NCBI RefSeq assembly: GCF_024622975.1
Contig: NZ_JANJZT010000001.1
Span: 62,001 to 126,000 of the forward strand
Source: Blautia caecimuris
GTDB taxonomy: Bacteria; Bacillota; Clostridia; Lachnospirales; Lachnospiraceae
Length of the DNA stretch: 64,000 nt
Reading direction: 5' to 3'
The notes beneath the pieces are model-generated. The model had not been told where the DNA came from. It did not search any database and saw only the letters and a program-made list of their open reading frames with translations. Below, piece after piece: positions 9,059 through 18,171 of the stretch; position 1 is the first letter of the stretch, and every line of letters starts with the position of its first letter. The translations under genes were made by a program, and so were the position numbers.

Positions 9059-9706
9059 ATGAGTTTTCAGGTAATGCTCCAACAGCTTTCCAGAGGCTTC
9101 GGGTCAACGCTTATGATCTTCTGTCTGACCCTTCTGTTTTCCCTGCCTCTGGGACTGGTGATATATTTTGGGAGGGTTTCCAGGTTCAAACCCCTCAGTC
9201 TGGTGGTAAAATGTTATATTTCTGTTATGAGAGGAACGCCGCTTATGCTGCAGCTTCTTCTGTGGTATTTCGGACCCTTTTATCTCTGGGGAATGAATAT
9301 TGGAAATTATAAATTTACAGCGATTATCCTGGGCTGTTCTTTGAACTATGCAGCTTATTTTGCTGAGATCTACCGATCCGGAATAGAGTCCATTCCGGCG
9401 GGACAGTATGAGGCTGCGCAGCTTCTGGGCTACAACAGACAGCAGACATTTATGAAGATCATTCTGCCACAGATGATAAAAAACGTACTTCCTTCTGTAA
9501 CGAACGAGGTGATCACACTGGTAAAAGATACTTCCCTTGTCTATTCGGTATCTTATATTGAGATGTTTGCTCTGGCAAAACAGATCGCCGCTGCGGAGAC
9601 AACCGTTATGCCGTTCTTTATTGCAGGCGTGTTCTACTACATATTTAATTTTGTAGTTGCCTGGGTTATGGAATGGTTTGAGAAAAAACTGAATTACTAT
9701 CATTAG
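9059..9706 (+). CDS. Polar amino-acid ABC transporter, permease
   Basis: This 215-residue membrane protein is a HisM/GlnP-type permease. Several hydrophobic helices surround the EAA loop EAAQLLGYNRQQTFMKIILPQMIKNVLPS, which contacts the ATPase. The ATG at 9059 is preceded by GGAGG; upstream in-frame codons lie in a poorly conserved stretch between the genes. The short gap to the ATPase gene (12 bases with AGGAGG) shows co-transcription with its neighbours. Confidence 0.92.
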   Translation: MSFQVMLQQLSRGFGSTLMIFCLTLLFSLPLGLVIYFGRVSRFKPLSLVVKCYISVMRGTPLMLQLLLWYFGPFYLWGMNIGNYKFTAIILGCSLNYAAYFAEIYRSGIESIPAGQYEAAQLLGYNRQQTFMKIILPQMIKNVLPSVTNEVITLVKDTSLVYSVSYIEMFALAKQIAAAETTVMPFFIAGVFYYIFNFVVAWVMEWFEKKLNYYH

Positions 9707-9718
9707 GAGGAGACGGAA

Positions 9719-10480
9719 ATGAATCTTCTGGAAATGAAAAATATAAAAAAAGAATTTAACGGACAAAGTGTTCTGAAAGATATTTCCCTTCAGGTAAAAG
9801 AAGGAGAGATTGTTTCCATTATCGGTCCTTCCGGTTCCGGGAAATCAACTCTTTTAAGGTGCGCTACCATGCTGACAGACATTGACAGCGGAGAAATTTC
9901 CTATATGGGAAAAAGATCCGTGTGGATGGAAAACGGAAAGACAGTGGTTCCTTCCGGAAAACAGTTAAAAGAAATACGTTCCTGTTTTGGGCTGGTGTTT
10001 CAGAATTTTAATCTGTTTCCCCACTATTCTGTAATAAAAAATATCACAGATGCGCCGATCCATGTTCAGAAAAGAAAAAAAGAGGAAGTTTACAGGGAAG
10101 CCAGGGAGCTTCTTGCAAAGATGGGACTTTCTGACAAAGAAAACGCCTATCCCTGTCAGCTTTCCGGAGGTCAGTGTCAGCGTGTGGCTATTGCCCGGGC
10201 TCTTGCGCTGAACCCTAAAATTCTGTTTTTTGACGAACCAACCTCAGCTCTTGATCCTGAGCTTACCGGAGAAGTGCTTCGGGTGATCCGTTCACTTGCA
10301 GATCTTCATATCACCATGGTGATCGTCACCCATGAAATGAATTTTGCAAAGGATATTTCAGACAGGGTGATCTTTATGGATCAGGGAGTAATTGCTGTAG
10401 AAGGAACTCCTCAGCAGGTATTTTCCTCTGAGAATGCCCGTATGCGCGAATTTCTGGGCAAATTCCACCAGGGAGCCTGA
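9719..10480 (+). CDS. Polar amino-acid ABC transporter, ATPase
   Basis: This 253-residue protein is the ATP-binding subunit of the importer. Walker [10 protein letters not shown] lies at 36-44, the signature [15 protein letters not shown] in the middle, Walker [15 protein letters not shown] next, and the switch histidine in [10 protein letters not shown]. The sequence resembles GlnQ/HisP-type ATPases. It closes the three-gene operon begun by the binding protein. Confidence 0.95.
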   Translation: MNLLEMKNIKKEFNGQSVLKDISLQVKEGEIVSIIGPSGSGKSTLLRCATMLTDIDSGEISYMGKRSVWMENGKTVVPSGKQLKEIRSCFGLVFQNFNLFPHYSVIKNITDAPIHVQKRKKEEVYREARELLAKMGLSDKENAYPCQLSGGQCQRVAIARALALNPKILFFDEPTSALDPELTGEVLRVIRSLADLHITMVIVTHEMNFAKDISDRVIFMDQGVIAVEGTPQQVFSSENARMREFLGKFHQGA

Positions 10481-10489
10481 GAAAAGAGG

Positions 10490-10518
10490 TTGCTTTTAAA
10501 TGTGGGATGTTATATAAT
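10490..10518 (+). promoter_or_regulatory. Promoter of purB
   Basis: TTGCTT at 10490-10495 and TATAAT at 10513-10518 are 17 bases apart. The transcript would have a leader of about 100 bases before purB; I could not match that leader to a known purine or other riboswitch. Confidence 0.6.
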
Positions 10519-10625
10519 TTTCCTCGTATGATATGACTGTCAGGAAAAGGCAGAAACAGAGACTGTGGTTCTGTCTGGCACCGGCAGATCACGGCAGGAA
10601 TTTTTCAAATGATAGGAGAAACGGA

Positions 10626-12059
10626 ATGAGTACAGACAGATATGTAAGTCCGCTTTCAGAGCGCTATGCAAGCAAAGAAATGCAGTATATTTTCTCACCG
10701 GATATGAAATTCCGCACATGGAGAAGATTATGGATCGCCCTTGCAGAGACAGAAAAAGAACTTGGCCTGAATATTACGCAGGAGCAGATCGATGAGCTGA
10801 AGGCTCACGCAGACGATATTAACTATGATGTGGCAAAAGAAAGAGAACGTCAGGTCCGCCATGACGTTATGTCCCATGTTTATGCATATGGTGTACAGTG
10901 CCCGAAAGCAAAGGGAATCATTCATCTGGGCGCTACTTCCTGTTATGTAGGTGACAATACAGATATTATCGTTATGGCAGAGGCTCTGAAGCTGGTTCGC
11001 AAGAAACTGGTCAATGTGATCGCAGAGCTGTCTAAATTTGCAGATAAATATAAAGATCAGCCAACTCTGGCGTTTACACATTTCCAGCCGGCACAGCCTA
11101 CAACAGTAGGAAAACGTGCCACACTTTGGACTCAGGAATTCCTTATGGATCTGGAAGACCTTGAGTATGTTTTAAGCACACTGAAGCTTCTGGGCTCAAA
11201 GGGAACAACAGGAACCCAGGCAAGTTTCCTTGAGCTTTTTGACGGAGATCAGGAAACAATTGACAAGATCGATCCGATGATCGCAGAAAAAATGGGATTT
11301 GAGAACTGCTATCCGGTATCCGGACAGACCTATTCCCGTAAGGTGGATACGAGAGTTCTCAATATTCTTGCCGGAATTGCCGCAAGCGCCCATAAGATGT
11401 CCAATGATATCAGACTTCTTCAGCATCTGAAGGAAGTAGAGGAACCTTTTGAGAAGTCTCAGATCGGTTCTTCCGCAATGGCATACAAGAGAAATCCTAT
11501 GAGAAGTGAGCGTATTGCGTCACTTTCCAGATATGTGATGGTGGACGCCCTGAATCCGGCAATCACATCAGCAACTCAGTGGTTCGAGAGAACTCTGGAT
11601 GATTCTGCAAACAAGAGACTGAGTGTTCCGGAAGGCTTCCTTGCCATTGACGGAATCCTGGATCTGTGCCTGAACGTGGTAGACGGACTGGTTGTTTATC
11701 CGAAGGTAATTGAAAAACGCCTTCGTTCTGAGCTTCCGTTTATGGCAACTGAAAATATTATGATGGATGCAGTGAAGGCAGGCGGAGACCGTCAGGAACT
11801 TCACGAGCGCATCAGAGAGCTTTCCATGGAAGCAGGACGTACTGTAAAGGTAGAAGGAAAGGATAACAATCTTCTGGAACTGATCGCAGCAGATCCGGCC
11901 TTTAACCTGACTTTAGAAGAACTGGAAAAGACGATGGAGCCTTCCAGATATGTGGGAAGAGCAAAAGAGCAGACAGAGGTATTTCTTGCAAAGACCGTAC
12001 AGCCTGTTCTGGATGCACATAAAGAACTTCTGGGAGTAACCGCAGAAATTAATGTATAA
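10626..12059 (+). CDS. purB: Adenylosuccinate lyase
   Basis: PurB cleaves adenylosuccinate to AMP and fumarate and SAICAR to AICAR in purine synthesis. The 477-residue protein carries the fumarase/aspartase superfamily signature [15 protein letters not shown] and the upstream [12 protein letters not shown] and [15 protein letters not shown] ([14 protein letters not shown]) active-site segments. I chose the ATG at 10626 (ATAGGAG upstream) over an upstream ATG because conserved sequence begins with [14 protein letters not shown]. purA follows 36 bases later, completing the IMP-to-AMP branch. Confidence 0.96.
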   Translation: MSTDRYVSPLSERYASKEMQYIFSPDMKFRTWRRLWIALAETEKELGLNITQEQIDELKAHADDINYDVAKERERQVRHDVMSHVYAYGVQCPKAKGIIHLGATSCYVGDNTDIIVMAEALKLVRKKLVNVIAELSKFADKYKDQPTLAFTHFQPAQPTTVGKRATLWTQEFLMDLEDLEYVLSTLKLLGSKGTTGTQASFLELFDGDQETIDKIDPMIAEKMGFENCYPVSGQTYSRKVDTRVLNILAGIAASAHKMSNDIRLLQHLKEVEEPFEKSQIGSSAMAYKRNPMRSERIASLSRYVMVDALNPAITSATQWFERTLDDSANKRLSVPEGFLAIDGILDLCLNVVDGLVVYPKVIEKRLRSELPFMATENIMMDAVKAGGDRQELHERIRELSMEAGRTVKVEGKDNNLLELIAADPAFNLTLEELEKTMEPSRYVGRAKEQTEVFLAKTVQPVLDAHKELLGVTAEINV

Positions 12060-12095
12060 TGAGATCAAAGAACGACACGAGGAGGAAATAGTGTT

Positions 12096-13373
12096 ATGAT
12101 CAAAGCAGTAGTTGGAGCAAACTGGGGAGATGAGGGAAAAGGTAAGATCACAGATATGCTTGCCCAGGAAGCGGATATTATCGTAAGATTTCAGGGAGGT
12201 GCCAACGCAGGTCATACAATCGTGAATGATTATGGTAAATTTGCGCTTCACACACTTCCGTCAGGTGTATTTTACGACCACACCACCAGCATTATCGGCA
12301 ATGGCGTGGCACTGAATATTCCGGTGTTTTTCAAGGAATATCAGGATGTTGTGGACAGAGGAGTTCCGGCTCCGAAGATCATGATCTCTGACAGAGCGCA
12401 GATCGTAATGCCGTATCATATTCTGTTTGACCAGTATGAGGAGGAACGTCTGGGCGGCAAGTCCTTTGGTTCCACAAAATCCGGTATTGCGCCTTTTTAT
12501 TCTGATAAATATGCAAAAATCGGCTTCCAGGTAGCGGAGCTGTTTGATGAGGAAGCTCTCAGAGAAAAAGTAGAGCGTGTATGTGAGACAAAAAATGTTC
12601 TTCTTGAGCATCTGTACCACAAACCGCTTCTGAATCCGGATGATATCATGGAAGAGCTGATGAAATATAAAGAGATGGTTGCTCCTTATGTGGGAGATGT
12701 TTCTCTGTTCCTGTGGAATGCGCTGAAAGAAGGAAAAGAAATTCTTCTGGAGGGTCAGCTGGGTTCTCTGAAGGATCCGGATCACGGAATTTATCCGATG
12801 GTTACTTCTTCTTCTACTCTGGCAGCTTACGGCGCCATCGGCGCAGGCGTTCCGCCGTATGAGATCAAGAAGATCATTACTGTATGCAAGGCTTATTCCA
12901 GCGCAGTAGGAGCGGGCGCATTTGTTTCGGAAATCTTTGGTGAAGAAGCTGACGAACTCAGAAGAAGAGGCGGAGACGGCGGAGAATATGGTGCGACCAC
13001 CGGACGTCCGAGACGTATGGGATGGTTTGACTGCGTGGCTTCCAAATACGGCTGCCGTATGCAGGGAACAACTGATGTTGCATTTACTGTGCTTGATGTT
13101 CTGGGATATCTGGATGAAATTCCTGTTTGTACAGGCTATGAGATTGACGGAAAAGTTACAACAGAATTCCCCACAACAGGACTTCTGGAAAAAGCAAAAC
13201 CGGTTCTGGAAGTGCTTCCGGGATGGAAATGCGATATCCGCGGAATCAGAAAATATGAAGATCTGCCGGAAAACTGCCGCAAATATATAGAGTTTGTGGA
13301 AAAACAGATCGGATTCCCAATCACAATGGTTTCTAACGGACCGGGAAGAAACGATATTATTTACAGAAAATAA
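12096..13373 (+). CDS. purA: Adenylosuccinate synthetase
   Basis: PurA joins IMP and aspartate with GTP to give adenylosuccinate, the step before PurB. The 425-residue protein begins with the GTP-binding loop GANWGDEGKGKITDML, followed by the catalytic QGGANAGHTI segment. The arginine-rich TTGRPRRMGWFD and the C-terminal base-binding NGPGRNDII region are present. GAGGAGG precedes the ATG. It is co-transcribed with purB and followed by a strong terminator. Confidence 0.97.
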   Translation: MIKAVVGANWGDEGKGKITDMLAQEADIIVRFQGGANAGHTIVNDYGKFALHTLPSGVFYDHTTSIIGNGVALNIPVFFKEYQDVVDRGVPAPKIMISDRAQIVMPYHILFDQYEEERLGGKSFGSTKSGIAPFYSDKYAKIGFQVAELFDEEALREKVERVCETKNVLLEHLYHKPLLNPDDIMEELMKYKEMVAPYVGDVSLFLWNALKEGKEILLEGQLGSLKDPDHGIYPMVTSSSTLAAYGAIGAGVPPYEIKKIITVCKAYSSAVGAGAFVSEIFGEEADELRRRGGDGGEYGATTGRPRRMGWFDCVASKYGCRMQGTTDVAFTVLDVLGYLDEIPVCTGYEIDGKVTTEFPTTGLLEKAKPVLEVLPGWKCDIRGIRKYEDLPENCRKYIEFVEKQIGFPITMVSNGPGRNDIIYRK

Positions 13374-13376
13374 ATC

Positions 13377-13412
13377 AACAAAACGCCGGGGAAGTATCTC
13401 CGGCGTTTTGTT
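13377..13412 (+). terminator. Intrinsic terminator after purA
   Basis: AACAAAACGCCGG pairs with CCGGCGTTTTGTT as a 13-pair stem with a ten-base loop. The symmetric A and T flanks make it a good terminator. Confidence 0.85.
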
Positions 13413-13516
13413 ACCGGGAAATCCGTACCTTTTTGTACTGATATTTCCGGTAAATAAAAATACAGCGGACAGATATGAAGACGCCGCTGACAGCAGAAAG
13501 GATGTGTACAGTATAA

Positions 13517-14332
13517 ATGAGTAAATGGAAAAGGGGACTGGCCCTTGCAGGAGCAGTTTTTCTTCTGGTGATCTTCTGCCTTCCCATGTACTTTGCTCTT
13601 ACCGGAACATTTTCAATGGGAAAATTTATGGCCTCTCTTGCAGGGGCGCTGTTTGCAGCAGTGATGGCTTACGCAATGTGGCTTATGTACAGGCTTCTTA
13701 ACAGAAAAAGACTGGAAAAAGACGGACGCAGGATCAAAAATGTTATTTTTGACGTAGGTAATGTTCTGGTAGATTACGACTGGAAAACTTACCTGAAGGA
13801 CTTTCATTTCCCGGAGGAAGAGGAGAAAAAGCTTGCAAAGGAAATTTTCCAGAGCGATATCTGGAATGAGAGAGATAAGGGGCTTTATGATGAGGAAGAA
13901 TATATTCGCCGGTTTATAGAAAAGGCTCCTGAATACAAAAAAGATATCCGCAGAGTTCTGAGAGAAACACCTAAGACGATCGGTACAAAGGACTATGCTC
14001 AGGCCTGGGTACAGTATCTGAAAAAACGGGGATATCGTCTTTATATTCTCTCAAATTACAGTGAATATATGCTGGAGCGCACAAAGGCTAAAATGAATTT
14101 CCTGAAATATATGGACGGAGCAGTATTTTCCTGTGATGTAAAAGAAGTGAAGCCGGAACCGGCAATTTACAAGATCCTTCTGGAGGATTACGGCCTGAAG
14201 CCTGAGGAGTGTGTATTTATTGACGACCGGGAAGAAAATTGCCGGGGAGCACGTAAACTGGGAATGCATGCAGTGCGTTTCCATGATTTTAAACAGGCTG
14301 CAGCAGACCTGGAGGCTCTGGGAGTAAAATAA
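13517..14332 (+). CDS. HAD-family phosphatase with N-terminal membrane anchor
   Basis: This 271-residue protein joins two membrane helices (about residues 7-28 and 36-58) to a HAD hydrolase of the IA subfamily (about 73-271). HAD motif I is DVGNVLVDYD, motif II the serine in ILSNYSE, motif III the lysine in KEVKPEPAIY and motif IV FIDDREENCRGA. Soluble relatives remove phosphate from small molecules such as 2-haloacid-type or sugar phosphates. The membrane anchor is unusual and would hold the catalytic domain at the inner face if the basic loop after helix two is cytoplasmic. The substrate is unknown. Confidence 0.82.
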   Translation: MSKWKRGLALAGAVFLLVIFCLPMYFALTGTFSMGKFMASLAGALFAAVMAYAMWLMYRLLNRKRLEKDGRRIKNVIFDVGNVLVDYDWKTYLKDFHFPEEEEKKLAKEIFQSDIWNERDKGLYDEEEYIRRFIEKAPEYKKDIRRVLRETPKTIGTKDYAQAWVQYLKKRGYRLYILSNYSEYMLERTKAKMNFLKYMDGAVFSCDVKEVKPEPAIYKILLEDYGLKPEECVFIDDREENCRGARKLGMHAVRFHDFKQAAADLEALGVK

Positions 14333-14451
14333 AAAATCCCGGAACCGCGTCAGAGCGTCAGTCCCGGAACCTTTAAAGGGGAGGATATAAGTATTTCCGA
14401 AGCTGCTGCTGTATACTCGGTTTACGGCAGCAAATGTTTTCGGGCGTGTCC

Positions 14452-14518
14452 GTTCACTGTTCCATTGCCACAGGCAATGCGGAATGAATTTTTGCCTGTT
14501 GCCGTGGATGAAGTGAAC
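14452..14518. repeat. Long imperfect inverted repeat in intergenic region
   Basis: GTTCACT with TTGCCACAGGCAA on the left pairs imperfectly with TTGCCTGTTGCC and AGTGAAC on the right, around an AT-rich loop. The 460-base gap 14333-14792 otherwise holds AT-rich sequence and the promoter of the next gene. No T run follows, so it is not an obvious terminator. Confidence 0.5.
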
Positions 14519-14713
14519 AGTAACAGTATGGCCAGAATCTCAGTGTCTTATACATGAAGCATAAAATTGGATAATTATATTTTTCCGTGAGAGTAACAGG
14601 GATAAAGTATGATTGCCTGAGATGGTTTGAAAGGTATGCTGACCAGCCTGCTGTGAACGAAGGAAACAGTGTGATTTTTGTTTAAACCAATGGGAACCGG
14701 GATAAAATAGGGT

Positions 14714-14742
14714 TTGTTTTTTCCAGATAAAAGTGCTATAAT
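14714..14742 (+). promoter_or_regulatory. Promoter of the SEC-C protein gene
   Basis: TTGTTT at 14714-14719 and TATAAT at 14737-14742 are 17 bases apart, about 50 bases before the start codon. Confidence 0.6.
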
Positions 14743-14792
14743 ATGAACACTGATGAAAATTTGATAATACATTGAAAAGAGGATGAAATAAC

Positions 14793-15302
14793 ATGAGTGA
14801 TAAAACAATTTTAGAGCAGTGGCGTGCAATGGCTTATGACCAGCAGGCAGACCGCAATAAGCTTCAGCAGTTCTGGGCAGCTTATTTTAATATTGAAAAA
14901 GGCATTTATGAGCAGCTTCTTTCCAATCCGGATGAAGTTGTAAGCGGTACAGTAAAAGAGCTTGCCGAAAAATACGGACAGGATGTTCTGACCATGGTTG
15001 GTTTCCTGGACGGCATTAACGACAGCCTTAAGGTTCCGAACCCTATTGAGACAATGGACGAGAACACAAAAGTAAACCTTGCTTTTGACAAAGAGCTTCT
15101 TTACAAAAACATGGTTGATGCAAAGGCTGACTGGCTGTATGAGCTTCCTCAGTGGAATAATATTTTTACAGAGGAAAAACGTAAAGAGCTGTACAAAGAG
15201 CAGAAAAAATCCGGTACTGTTGTAAAACCGCACAAGATCGGACGTAACGATCCCTGTCCGTGCGGAAGCGGAAAGAAATACAAATTCTGCTGCGGCAAAT
15301 AA
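14793..15302 (+). CDS. SEC-C metal-binding motif protein
   Basis: This 169-residue protein ends in a SEC-C motif, [18 protein letters not shown], which binds zinc through three Cys and one His or Cys and is found at the end of SecA and in many stand-alone proteins. The first 140 residues are a helical region with no family I recognise; related proteins occur in Lachnospiraceae as uncharacterised genes. It has its own promoter. The stop codon overlaps the start of the next gene (TAATG), so the two are translationally coupled. Confidence 0.82.
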   Translation: MSDKTILEQWRAMAYDQQADRNKLQQFWAAYFNIEKGIYEQLLSNPDEVVSGTVKELAEKYGQDVLTMVGFLDGINDSLKVPNPIETMDENTKVNLAFDKELLYKNMVDAKADWLYELPQWNNIFTEEKRKELYKEQKKSGTVVKPHKIGRNDPCPCGSGKKYKFCCGK

Positions 15303-15784
15303 TGAAAATAAAAAATAATCTTGATTACATTATCGTGCTTGGCGCCCATGTGGACGGAACACGACTGAGTATGGCCCTTCTGGAACGCACCAGAAGGGCT
15401 TTGCAGTATCTGGAAAATAATCCTGACACCAAAGCAGTTCTCTCCGGCGGACAGGGCAGGGGGGAAGCAGTCAGTGAGGCAAAGGCCATGTACGATTATC
15501 TGACCGGTCATGGAATCAGCAGAGAGCGGCTGATCCTGGAGGAAAGATCTACCAATACAAAAGAAAATCTGGATTTCAGCCTGGAAAAAATAGGGGATCT
15601 GAATAAATCAGTAGGAGTTGTTACCAATAACTTCCATGTATTTCGGGGAGTGGCGATCGGAAAGAAATGCGGATGCAGAGATATCTGTGGAATTCCATCC
15701 AGATATCGTTCCTGGAGACTTCTGATCTATATTCCCAGGGAGATTCTGGCTGTTATCAAGGATAAGATTATGGGGAACCTTTGA
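15302..15784 (+). CDS. YdcF/SanA-family protein (DUF218)
   Basis: This 160-residue protein belongs to the DUF218 family (YdcF, SanA, ElyC), alpha/beta proteins implicated in envelope or nucleotide-related functions. It shows YIIVLGAHVDGTRLS near the start, the LSGGQGRGEAVSEA motif with AMYDYLTGHGI, and LEERSTNTKENLDFS. Members often have a membrane anchor; this one lacks an N-terminal helix and seems cytoplasmic. Start chosen at the ATG overlapping the previous stop. The biochemical role is unknown. Confidence 0.82.
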   Translation: MKIKNNLDYIIVLGAHVDGTRLSMALLERTRRALQYLENNPDTKAVLSGGQGRGEAVSEAKAMYDYLTGHGISRERLILEERSTNTKENLDFSLEKIGDLNKSVGVVTNNFHVFRGVAIGKKCGCRDICGIPSRYRSWRLLIYIPREILAVIKDKIMGNL

Positions 15785-16086
15785 TTTTACAGCCATAATA
15801 CAGGGATTATGATTTCAGCCGCAGGAAAAAGTAAGAGAAGTGTAAAAGGCGCTATTCTGATTTCTTTCTGTACCCAGTGACGAAAAGTTAATAATATTTA
15901 CAGTTTTTCGTACGGAACTAAATCATTAAGAGGAATCCGTAGTTGTTTATCCATTTTTGAATACACAGCTTTTTCATTTCTGTACATGCCTGTAAGTCTG
16001 TAAAATACGTCAAAATACCTCGCTAAATAGTTCTGTGTGAACAGTAGCTAAAATTTAAAAAGTGGAGGAATTTTGTTTGGAATTCC

Positions 16087-16115
16087 TTGACATTTATATA
16101 AAGATGTGGTAAGAT
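16087..16115 (+). promoter_or_regulatory. Promoter of the cobalamin riboswitch transcript
   Basis: TTGACA at 16087-16092 and TAAGAT at 16110-16115 are 17 bases apart, just ahead of the riboswitch. The 300 bases before it (15785-16086) show nothing else recognisable. Confidence 0.65.
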
Positions 16116-16136
16116 AACATCAGTATAATTCCATAT

Positions 16137-16330
16137 TGAACATATGAAGTGCTGGCTGTTTTCCGCGAAGCAGTCAGAAAAGGGAATCAGGTGAAAGTCC
16201 TGAGCGATCCGGTCACTGTAACAGAGGAGCAATCTTTCAGAAACCATTGTACATATGTATGAGAAGGGGAAAGAGAACATTGATTCTGGAGCCAGGAAAC
16301 CTGCTTTGTATGGCGAGGTTAAACTTCCGT
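16137..16330 (+). promoter_or_regulatory. Cobalamin (adenosylcobalamin) riboswitch
   Basis: The conserved core is visible: GGGAATCAGGTGAAAGTCC at 16182-16200, CCGGTCACTGTAA shortly after, and GCCAGGAAACCTGC (the B12-box region) at 16291-16304. These elements, in this order and spacing, define the cobalamin riboswitch class. The ends are approximate. A promoter lies directly upstream and an intrinsic terminator directly downstream, so it probably acts by transcription termination when B12 is present. No transporter or cobalamin enzyme follows; the next gene is the cysteine-rich protein at 16828. Confidence 0.9.
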
Positions 16331-16375
16331 GTAAAGTGTAACAGCCAACCTGAAAAATCCGCAGTTTCAGGCGTT

Positions 16376-16403
16376 GTCTGCTTGATGGAAGCAGGCATTT
16401 TTT
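16376..16403 (+). terminator. Riboswitch expression-platform terminator
   Basis: GTCTGCTT and AAGCAGGC form an eight-pair stem with a GATGG loop, followed by ATTTTTT. It sits about 50 bases after the cobalamin riboswitch core. Confidence 0.75.
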
Positions 16404-16464
16404 ATGGAATCCGCCTGTTCGTATGAATTATACTTACCCTTAAAGGGTGATGATTAAATGGCAG

Positions 16465-16539
16465 GCGATACTACTCCGGATGCGTTCGTTCCCTCCGCAT
16501 ATTTTGAACGAATCCATGGTCTACCCCGGAGTAGATCGC
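16465..16539. repeat. Long imperfect hairpin downstream of the riboswitch
   Basis: GCGATACTACTCCGG at the left pairs with CCGGAGTAGATCGC at the right, and inside it ATGCGTTCGTT pairs with AACGAATCCAT with one mismatch. The whole element folds as one long stem of about 75 bases. It could be part of a small RNA ending at the next terminator or a small inserted repeat. Confidence 0.55.
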
Positions 16540-16559
16540 AACCTCAGAAGAATTTGGAT

Positions 16560-16585
16560 ATCGGCGTTTATGACGCCGATTTTTT
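16560..16585 (+). terminator. Intrinsic terminator after the long hairpin
   Basis: ATCGGCG and CGCCGAT pair around TTTATGA and are followed by six T. It is the second terminator between the cobalamin riboswitch and the next gene. Confidence 0.75.
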
Positions 16586-16827
16586 CATTTACCGGAAATT
16601 CAGGGAGTTTGAAGCGGACGTATCTGCCCTTATGACGTTGCGCGTTTTTAACCTGCTTATTTTATATTATATTTTATGAAAGAGAAAATATAGAATTTCA
16701 GACAATAGAATCTGCTGTGTGCTTTTTTTAATTTGTTCATTTACAGTTATATTGTTAAACGTCGGCAGAGTCGGTAAGCCTTGTATAGAAAATGTAAAAA
16801 TGAAACAGGAAATAAAAGGAGAACACC

Positions 16828-17118
16828 ATGGAAAAACCATATTGGGAAGGTAAGCACTATTCATTTTTCAGCAATAAAGAATGTGAGTATTTCCCCTGCC
16901 ATCAGGGAGCAGATCCGGAAAATTTTAACTGTCTGTTCTGCTATTGTCCGCTTTATGCGCTTGGAGATAAATGTGGAGGCAATTTTCGTTATACGGATAA
17001 AGGAATTAAGGATTGTACAAATTGTCAGCTTCCTCATAAGAGAAAAAATTATGGATATATAACCGGAAAATACGCAGAGCTGGCGGAAATGATGAAAAAA
17101 ATAAAGGATTCTGAGTAA
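16828..17118 (+). CDS. Cysteine-rich small-domain metal-binding protein
   Basis: This 96-residue protein is one cysteine-rich domain of the PF04071 type: HYSFFSNKECEYFPCHQG, then FNCLFCYCPLY, CGGNF and KDCTNCQLPH. The eight or more Cys and several His imply metal or cluster binding. As I recall the family, it is often near or fused to cobalamin-pathway genes in archaea and clostridia, which would fit the riboswitch upstream. The ATG follows AAGGAG closely. Two terminators stand between riboswitch and gene, so regulation by B12 is possible but unproved. Confidence 0.8.
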   Translation: MEKPYWEGKHYSFFSNKECEYFPCHQGADPENFNCLFCYCPLYALGDKCGGNFRYTDKGIKDCTNCQLPHKRKNYGYITGKYAELAEMMKKIKDSE

Positions 17119-17180
17119 AAGAAGAAAATCTGTCCGGTATGTATGGGCAGAGGCTCAAAAAACAGAATAAGAATCAAAAG

Positions 17181-17244
17181 AAACCCTGACAGGACAGGCC
17201 GAAAAACTGTGAAGACACAGATTTCAGCCGTACGTCAGGGTTTT
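17181..17244. terminator. Possible bidirectional terminator
   Basis: AAACCCTGAC and GTCAGGGTTT pair over a 44-base loop that itself contains GGCCGAAA/TTTCAGCC, and TTTT follows. It lies between two converging genes. Confidence 0.5.
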
Positions 17245-17285
17245 ATCGGCAGAATGATATGGCTGCAGGGAAAATGCTCTGTTCA

Positions 17286-17999
17286 TCAACGGGTCTGCAG
17301 AAACACTTTCAGTCTGGGAAGCTGATTATTCAGGATCAGATTTTCGGGAAACATTTCCTGGTGTACAAAATCAACGGCATAAGTAAAATCCCCCACATGT
17401 TCTTTGCCGTGACTGTCACTGGAAAGAATTACAGGAAGACGATACTTGCGGCAGCAGCGGAGAATTTCCCGGTTGTTGGACCGAGTATCACCGCGGTAGC
17501 TGTAAGGCGCCAGAGAGGCTTCATTGATCTCAAAAATTACATTCTGTTTTCGAGCTTCAAAGGCCAGTTTTTCATAATCAGCAGGAAATCGGGGATTGTC
17601 ACAGTGCCCCAGAATCTTTACATGGGGATTTTTCATAGCGTTTATGTAGGCTTCCGTGTTTTCTTCACAGGAAGCATTTTTGTAATTCTGACTATGGATG
17701 CTGGCAATGGCATAGTCCAGCCTAGACAGTAATTCTTCCTCCAGATCGGTATGTCCTTCTTTATCAAGAATATTAAGTTCAATTCCATAGAACATTTCCA
17801 GACCAAAACGTTTTCTGGGAGAAAAGGTCAGACTGCGGAAGTACGAAGGAGTTCCGGCTGCCAGTGTGGCCGGACCGTGATCCGTAATACCCAGAAGCTT
17901 CAGTCCTTTTCTGGAAGCGATTTTTGCCATTTCAGAAATCGTACAGCTGGTTCCGTGACCGCTTGCGATAGAATGTGTATGCATATCAGAAAGATACAT
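17286..17999 (-). CDS. PHP-domain metal-dependent phosphatase (YcdX-like)
   Basis: This 237-residue protein is a PHP-fold phosphoesterase. It shows MHTHS near the start, ITDHGP at about 40-45, GIELNILDKEGH, a metal-binding HCDNPRFP region and SSDSHGKEHVGDF near the end, all metal-ligand positions of the YcdX/PolX-type PHP family. Such enzymes hydrolyse small phosphate esters with a tri-metal centre. It is transcribed leftward, opposite to its neighbours. The substrate is not known. Confidence 0.88.
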   Translation of the reverse strand: MYLSDMHTHSIASGHGTSCTISEMAKIASRKGLKLLGITDHGPATLAAGTPSYFRSLTFSPRKRFGLEMFYGIELNILDKEGHTDLEEELLSRLDYAIASIHSQNYKNASCEENTEAYINAMKNPHVKILGHCDNPRFPADYEKLAFEARKQNVIFEINEASLAPYSYRGDTRSNNREILRCCRKYRLPVILSSDSHGKEHVGDFTYAVDFVHQEMFPENLILNNQLPRLKVFLQTR

Positions 18000-18171
18000 A
18001 GACTGCTCCTTGTATAGTAAACATAAAATACCCTGTATTTCCAGGGGATGATATAAAATATACTTTAAGTATGGCAGGAATACAGTGAGAAGTCAATGAA
18101 AAAACATAGAACTTTCTGCAGGCGTATGATATAATCACCTTATAGGATTCCTCTGTAGAACTGGAGGAAGG

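Noticed and set aside
10519-10625. Purine-type riboswitch before purB
   Set aside because: The leader did not match the conserved core of the purine, ZTP or THF riboswitch classes; only a promoter is supported.
16447-16679. Two small plus-strand frames after the cobalamin riboswitch
   Set aside because: They run across the long hairpin and terminator and have no family match; the region is better read as structured non-coding sequence.
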